From Akkermansia muciniphila (lineage in GTDB: Bacteria; Verrucomicrobiota; Verrucomicrobiia; Limisphaerales; UBA9464), in the NCBI GenBank assembly GCA_945900455.1, contig CAMDJH010000033.1, positions 1-35,338 on the forward strand: a stretch of DNA of 35,338 nt, given 5' to 3'. A program made the position numbers and the translations under genes. Every line of letters begins with the position of its first letter. Within the stretch, counting starts at the first letter, position 1. The notes beneath the pieces are model-generated. The model worked only from the letters and a program-made list of their open reading frames with translations, did no database searches and was not told the origin of the DNA. Shown piece after piece: positions 33,352 to 35,338 of the stretch.

Positions 33352-34956
33352 ATGAATTCCTCGTTTCAAATCCTCACCCGCCGGGATTTTCTCTCACGTA
33401 GCACGCGGTTGGCGGCGGCCGGAGCGCTTGCGGCGCTGGCCGATGTACCGTTCTTCGTGAAGCAAGCACTGGCCGATGGCAGCATTGGGAAGCCCCTCGC
33501 CAATGGACGGGTGAAAAAGCTGCTCTTTGTCTTCCTTCGCGGCGGTAACGACGCGCTCAACTGCGTTGCCCCGCTGGAAGATGATGCCTACGTACGGAAT
33601 CGTCCCACGATTGCCATCGCGAAAAATCCCAGTTGGAGCTATGGGGGCGGTACTCCCGCACTCTGGACTCCCAGCGGTGCCACAGGTCCGGTCTACTCGC
33701 AGTTTGGAATTCCACTCGGGAATGGATTCGCCGCCCTGCATCCGGCGTTGAAGTTCATGGTCCCAGCGTATAATTCCGGTGAGTTGGCCATTATCCACCG
33801 CGTCGCCTACCCAAAACAATCTCGGTCGCATTTTGATTCCCAGGTATACTGGGAGACGGGGGTCCCCTCCAATAGCGCCTTCCGGGAGGGCATCCTCTAC
33901 CGAGCCATGGTGGAGAGCGGTCGCGCCCGCATCGCGCCCTTGACGGGTGTGTCGTTCCAATCCTCGCTGCCAATGATCCTTCGCGGGTCCGGCGCCGCCA
34001 TGACCAATCTGACCAGTCCCGAGCGTTACGACCTGTCTGGCATCCCGGACAATGCCAAGGGCGGGGCCAAAGCCGATCTGTTCTTGCGTGCAGCAAACCA
34101 GATTCCGTCGGCTGACAAACGCGATCGTGAATTGCTCCAACTGCAATACGGCAATCTCTCCGATACGCTCGCGTTGTTCCAGGATCTGATCGCCGGTGAC
34201 TTCAAGCGACAATTCCTTGATGACGTCGATACCGACGGAGATCGCCCGTACAATCTTTTTCCAGATTCGAATGATACCAACGGCGGATGGAAACGGACAC
34301 CGGCCAATGACCCGGCGAAGTATGTGGTTCCGGCCAACACCTATGGATTCATGAAGAATTTGAAATCGGCGGCGGTGGTGCTGAACAAGACGGATGCAAT
34401 TGTCGCCGGTACCCAATTGGATAATTTTGACACGCACTCCAAGCAGGGCGGTGCCACCGGCAGCCAGGCGCGCCTCTTGCAACAGGTTGGATGGGGCATG
34501 TACGCGTTGAAAAAATACTTCTCCGCCTATGGTGACAAATGCCGCTGGGAAGATGTCGTCGTCGTCACGCTGAGCGAATTTGGGCGTACTTCGAAGGAGA
34601 ATAACGACAACGGCACCGACCATGCCGAAGCCAATGTGATGTGGGTCGCCGGCGGCGGTGTAAAGGGATTCCAGGCGGGGCAGCGGAGCGGCGTGTTCAA
34701 TTGCGGTCCCAGCGACCCAATCGCCTGGAATACCGGGGACACCGGCACGATGTTCGGCGTCGAGAAGCGGTATCTCAAGCGGGCTACCGACTACCGGAGT
34801 GTGCTGGGAGAACTCATCCGCGATCACCTCGGTGCCACCCAGGAGCAGCTGAACCGGATCATTCCAGGGTATGCCCAAGGAAGCGAAGTCTTGAAGGACG
34901 GCGGCACTCAAACCCGGGACAGTACCAGGGCGACCGGGGAGCTTGGATTGGTTTAG
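33352..34956 (+). CDS. Tat-exported DUF1501 (sulfatase-like fold) protein
   Basis: The 534-residue protein begins with a twin-arginine signal (LTRRDFLSRSTRLAAAGALA, R10-R11) ending near ALADG at residue 40. The mature part has LLFVFLRGGNDALNCVAPLE, the usual N-terminal motif of DUF1501. YPKQSRSHFDSQVYWETG, DNFDTHSKQGG and VVVTLSEFGRTSKENNDNGT, followed by DHAEANVMWVAGGGVKG, are the alkaline-phosphatase/sulfatase-like metal-site segments (D, H, E and D-H). The fold suggests a metal-dependent hydrolase, but no activity is established for the family. It follows the DUF1800 gene by 47 bp, so the two are probably co-transcribed. Tat export suggests folding with a bound metal in the cytoplasm. The last 30 residues (Gly/Thr-rich) are variable. 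Confidence 0.93.
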   Translation: MNSSFQILTRRDFLSRSTRLAAAGALAALADVPFFVKQALADGSIGKPLANGRVKKLLFVFLRGGNDALNCVAPLEDDAYVRNRPTIAIAKNPSWSYGGGTPALWTPSGATGPVYSQFGIPLGNGFAALHPALKFMVPAYNSGELAIIHRVAYPKQSRSHFDSQVYWETGVPSNSAFREGILYRAMVESGRARIAPLTGVSFQSSLPMILRGSGAAMTNLTSPERYDLSGIPDNAKGGAKADLFLRAANQIPSADKRDRELLQLQYGNLSDTLALFQDLIAGDFKRQFLDDVDTDGDRPYNLFPDSNDTNGGWKRTPANDPAKYVVPANTYGFMKNLKSAAVVLNKTDAIVAGTQLDNFDTHSKQGGATGSQARLLQQVGWGMYALKKYFSAYGDKCRWEDVVVVTLSEFGRTSKENNDNGTDHAEANVMWVAGGGVKGFQAGQRSGVFNCGPSDPIAWNTGDTGTMFGVEKRYLKRATDYRSVLGELIRDHLGATQEQLNRIIPGYAQGSEVLKDGGTQTRDSTRATGELGLV

Positions 34957-35338
34957 TTGAGCCGTCACCCACCGGGTATTCTTGGGATCAAAGCGATGGC
35001 AGGTCCGTGCTGGACTGGATCCCGGGCGCATGGAGATGGCGTGTCACGTGTCCTGCACTGGACCCAGGGCATCGGCCCTGTGGGCCTCAGCCCTGGCCCT
35101 GATCCGCGGATAGGAATCTGAAAATGAGGGAAAAAGCTCTCTACTGTGCTTTTTTCGCTTGCATATGTTATATATGCTGTATCGAACACGAATGCGCCGC
35201 GCGCATACCACTGCAGTCCAAGACCGCGTTCGGGGCACTTCCCAACACGGGCACGCAGCGCTATTTCCGCGTAGACGGTGCTTGCCTTGAGAATGGAATT
35301 TGTCGCCACCGACTATTGAGGAATGAGAACCACGGATA
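34957..35338. other. Gene-free right end with palindromes
   Basis: I see no convincing gene in these 382 bases. The stretch holds a two-tier palindrome (35064-35096), an A/T hairpin AAAAAGC...GCTTTTTT (35131-35155) that could be a weak terminator, and two further inverted repeats, GCATAT-GTTAT-ATATGC (35161-35177) and ATGCGC-CGC-GCGCAT (35192-35206). The final bases (GAACCACGGATA) look like the start of a common intergenic repeat, but the window ends there. Confidence 0.5.
35064..35096. repeat. Two-tier palindrome downstream of DUF1501 gene
   Basis: CCAGGGC-ATC-GGCCC-TGT-GGGCC-TCA-GCCCTGG forms two perfect stems (7 bp and 5 bp) separated by a symmetric 3x3 internal loop, 107 bases after the DUF1501 stop. 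There is no T-tract. It could be a REP-like element or a transcript-stabilising hairpin. Confidence 0.75.

Noticed and set aside
33394-35031. 545-codon open frame on the minus strand
   Set aside because: It lies antisense to the DUF1501 gene, whose motifs and Tat signal are clear. The antisense translation has no domain sense; it is a shadow of GC-rich codon usage.
1-35338. rRNA, tRNA, prophage or integrative element
   Set aside because: No rRNA motifs, tRNA cloverleaf, integrase, phage structural genes or attachment-site repeats were seen on reading both strands, though a tRNA could be missed without a covariance search.

Overview
The window is a GC-rich bacterial chromosome segment that most resembles a member of Verrucomicrobiota (Pedosphaera/Limisphaera-like). 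There is no rRNA or other phylogenetic marker here, so this is inferred from gene content: a secreted DUF1800 protein split by a carbohydrate-binding-like insert and followed by a Tat-exported DUF1501 protein, a DWPQFRG-type PQQ-repeat protein, a secreted CehA/McbA-type metallohydrolase, VapB and RAYT remnants, and many start codons preceded by pyrimidine-rich CCC/CCT leaders instead of Shine-Dalgarno sites. No prophage, plasmid, CRISPR, rRNA or tRNA was seen.

Layout. 1-708 is a scar: the N-terminal end of what looks like a radical SAM gene joined to the C-terminal part of a RAYT transposase. 734-3433 (minus) is a likely operon of an unknown secreted protein, pdxJ and acpS. 3466-6927 (plus) is a second likely operon: a lipoate/octanoyl transferase-family protein, nadC, birA and coaX. 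With panB at 27894-28694, the window holds genes for PLP, phosphopantetheine transfer, lipoate, NAD, biotin and CoA/pantothenate. 7202-9451 (minus) is a secreted PHP-type hydrolase. 9572-9718 is a decayed antitoxin. 9753-14205 (plus) is a Gly-rich secreted protein followed by a MacA/MacB-type ABC efflux system.

14247-20004 (minus) is a six-gene directon: O-antigen ligase family protein, SIS-domain protein, TonB-like, ExbB-like, ExbD-like and PQQ-repeat protein. 20094-27897 (plus) carries mnmA, a CAP-domain secreted protein, a ClpX-like AAA+ ATPase lacking the zinc finger and ClpP-docking loop, and a large AsmA-like envelope protein. 27894-29208 (minus) is panB with a small lipoprotein upstream. 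29230-29910 is a self-contained transcription unit with a good promoter, a small secreted protein built of 15-residue repeats, and a perfect intrinsic terminator. 29915-30595 is an M50-like membrane metalloprotease. 30665-34956 is the DUF1800/DUF1501 pair. The last 380 bases have no gene but hold palindromes.

No complete new multi-gene system is obvious. The most unusual items are the 15-residue-repeat secreted protein with its own promoter and terminator, the ClpX-like ATPase without ClpP-binding features, the Gly/Met-rich LTPEQ-containing insert in the efflux adaptor, and a REP-like palindrome family in a window that also holds a RAYT remnant.
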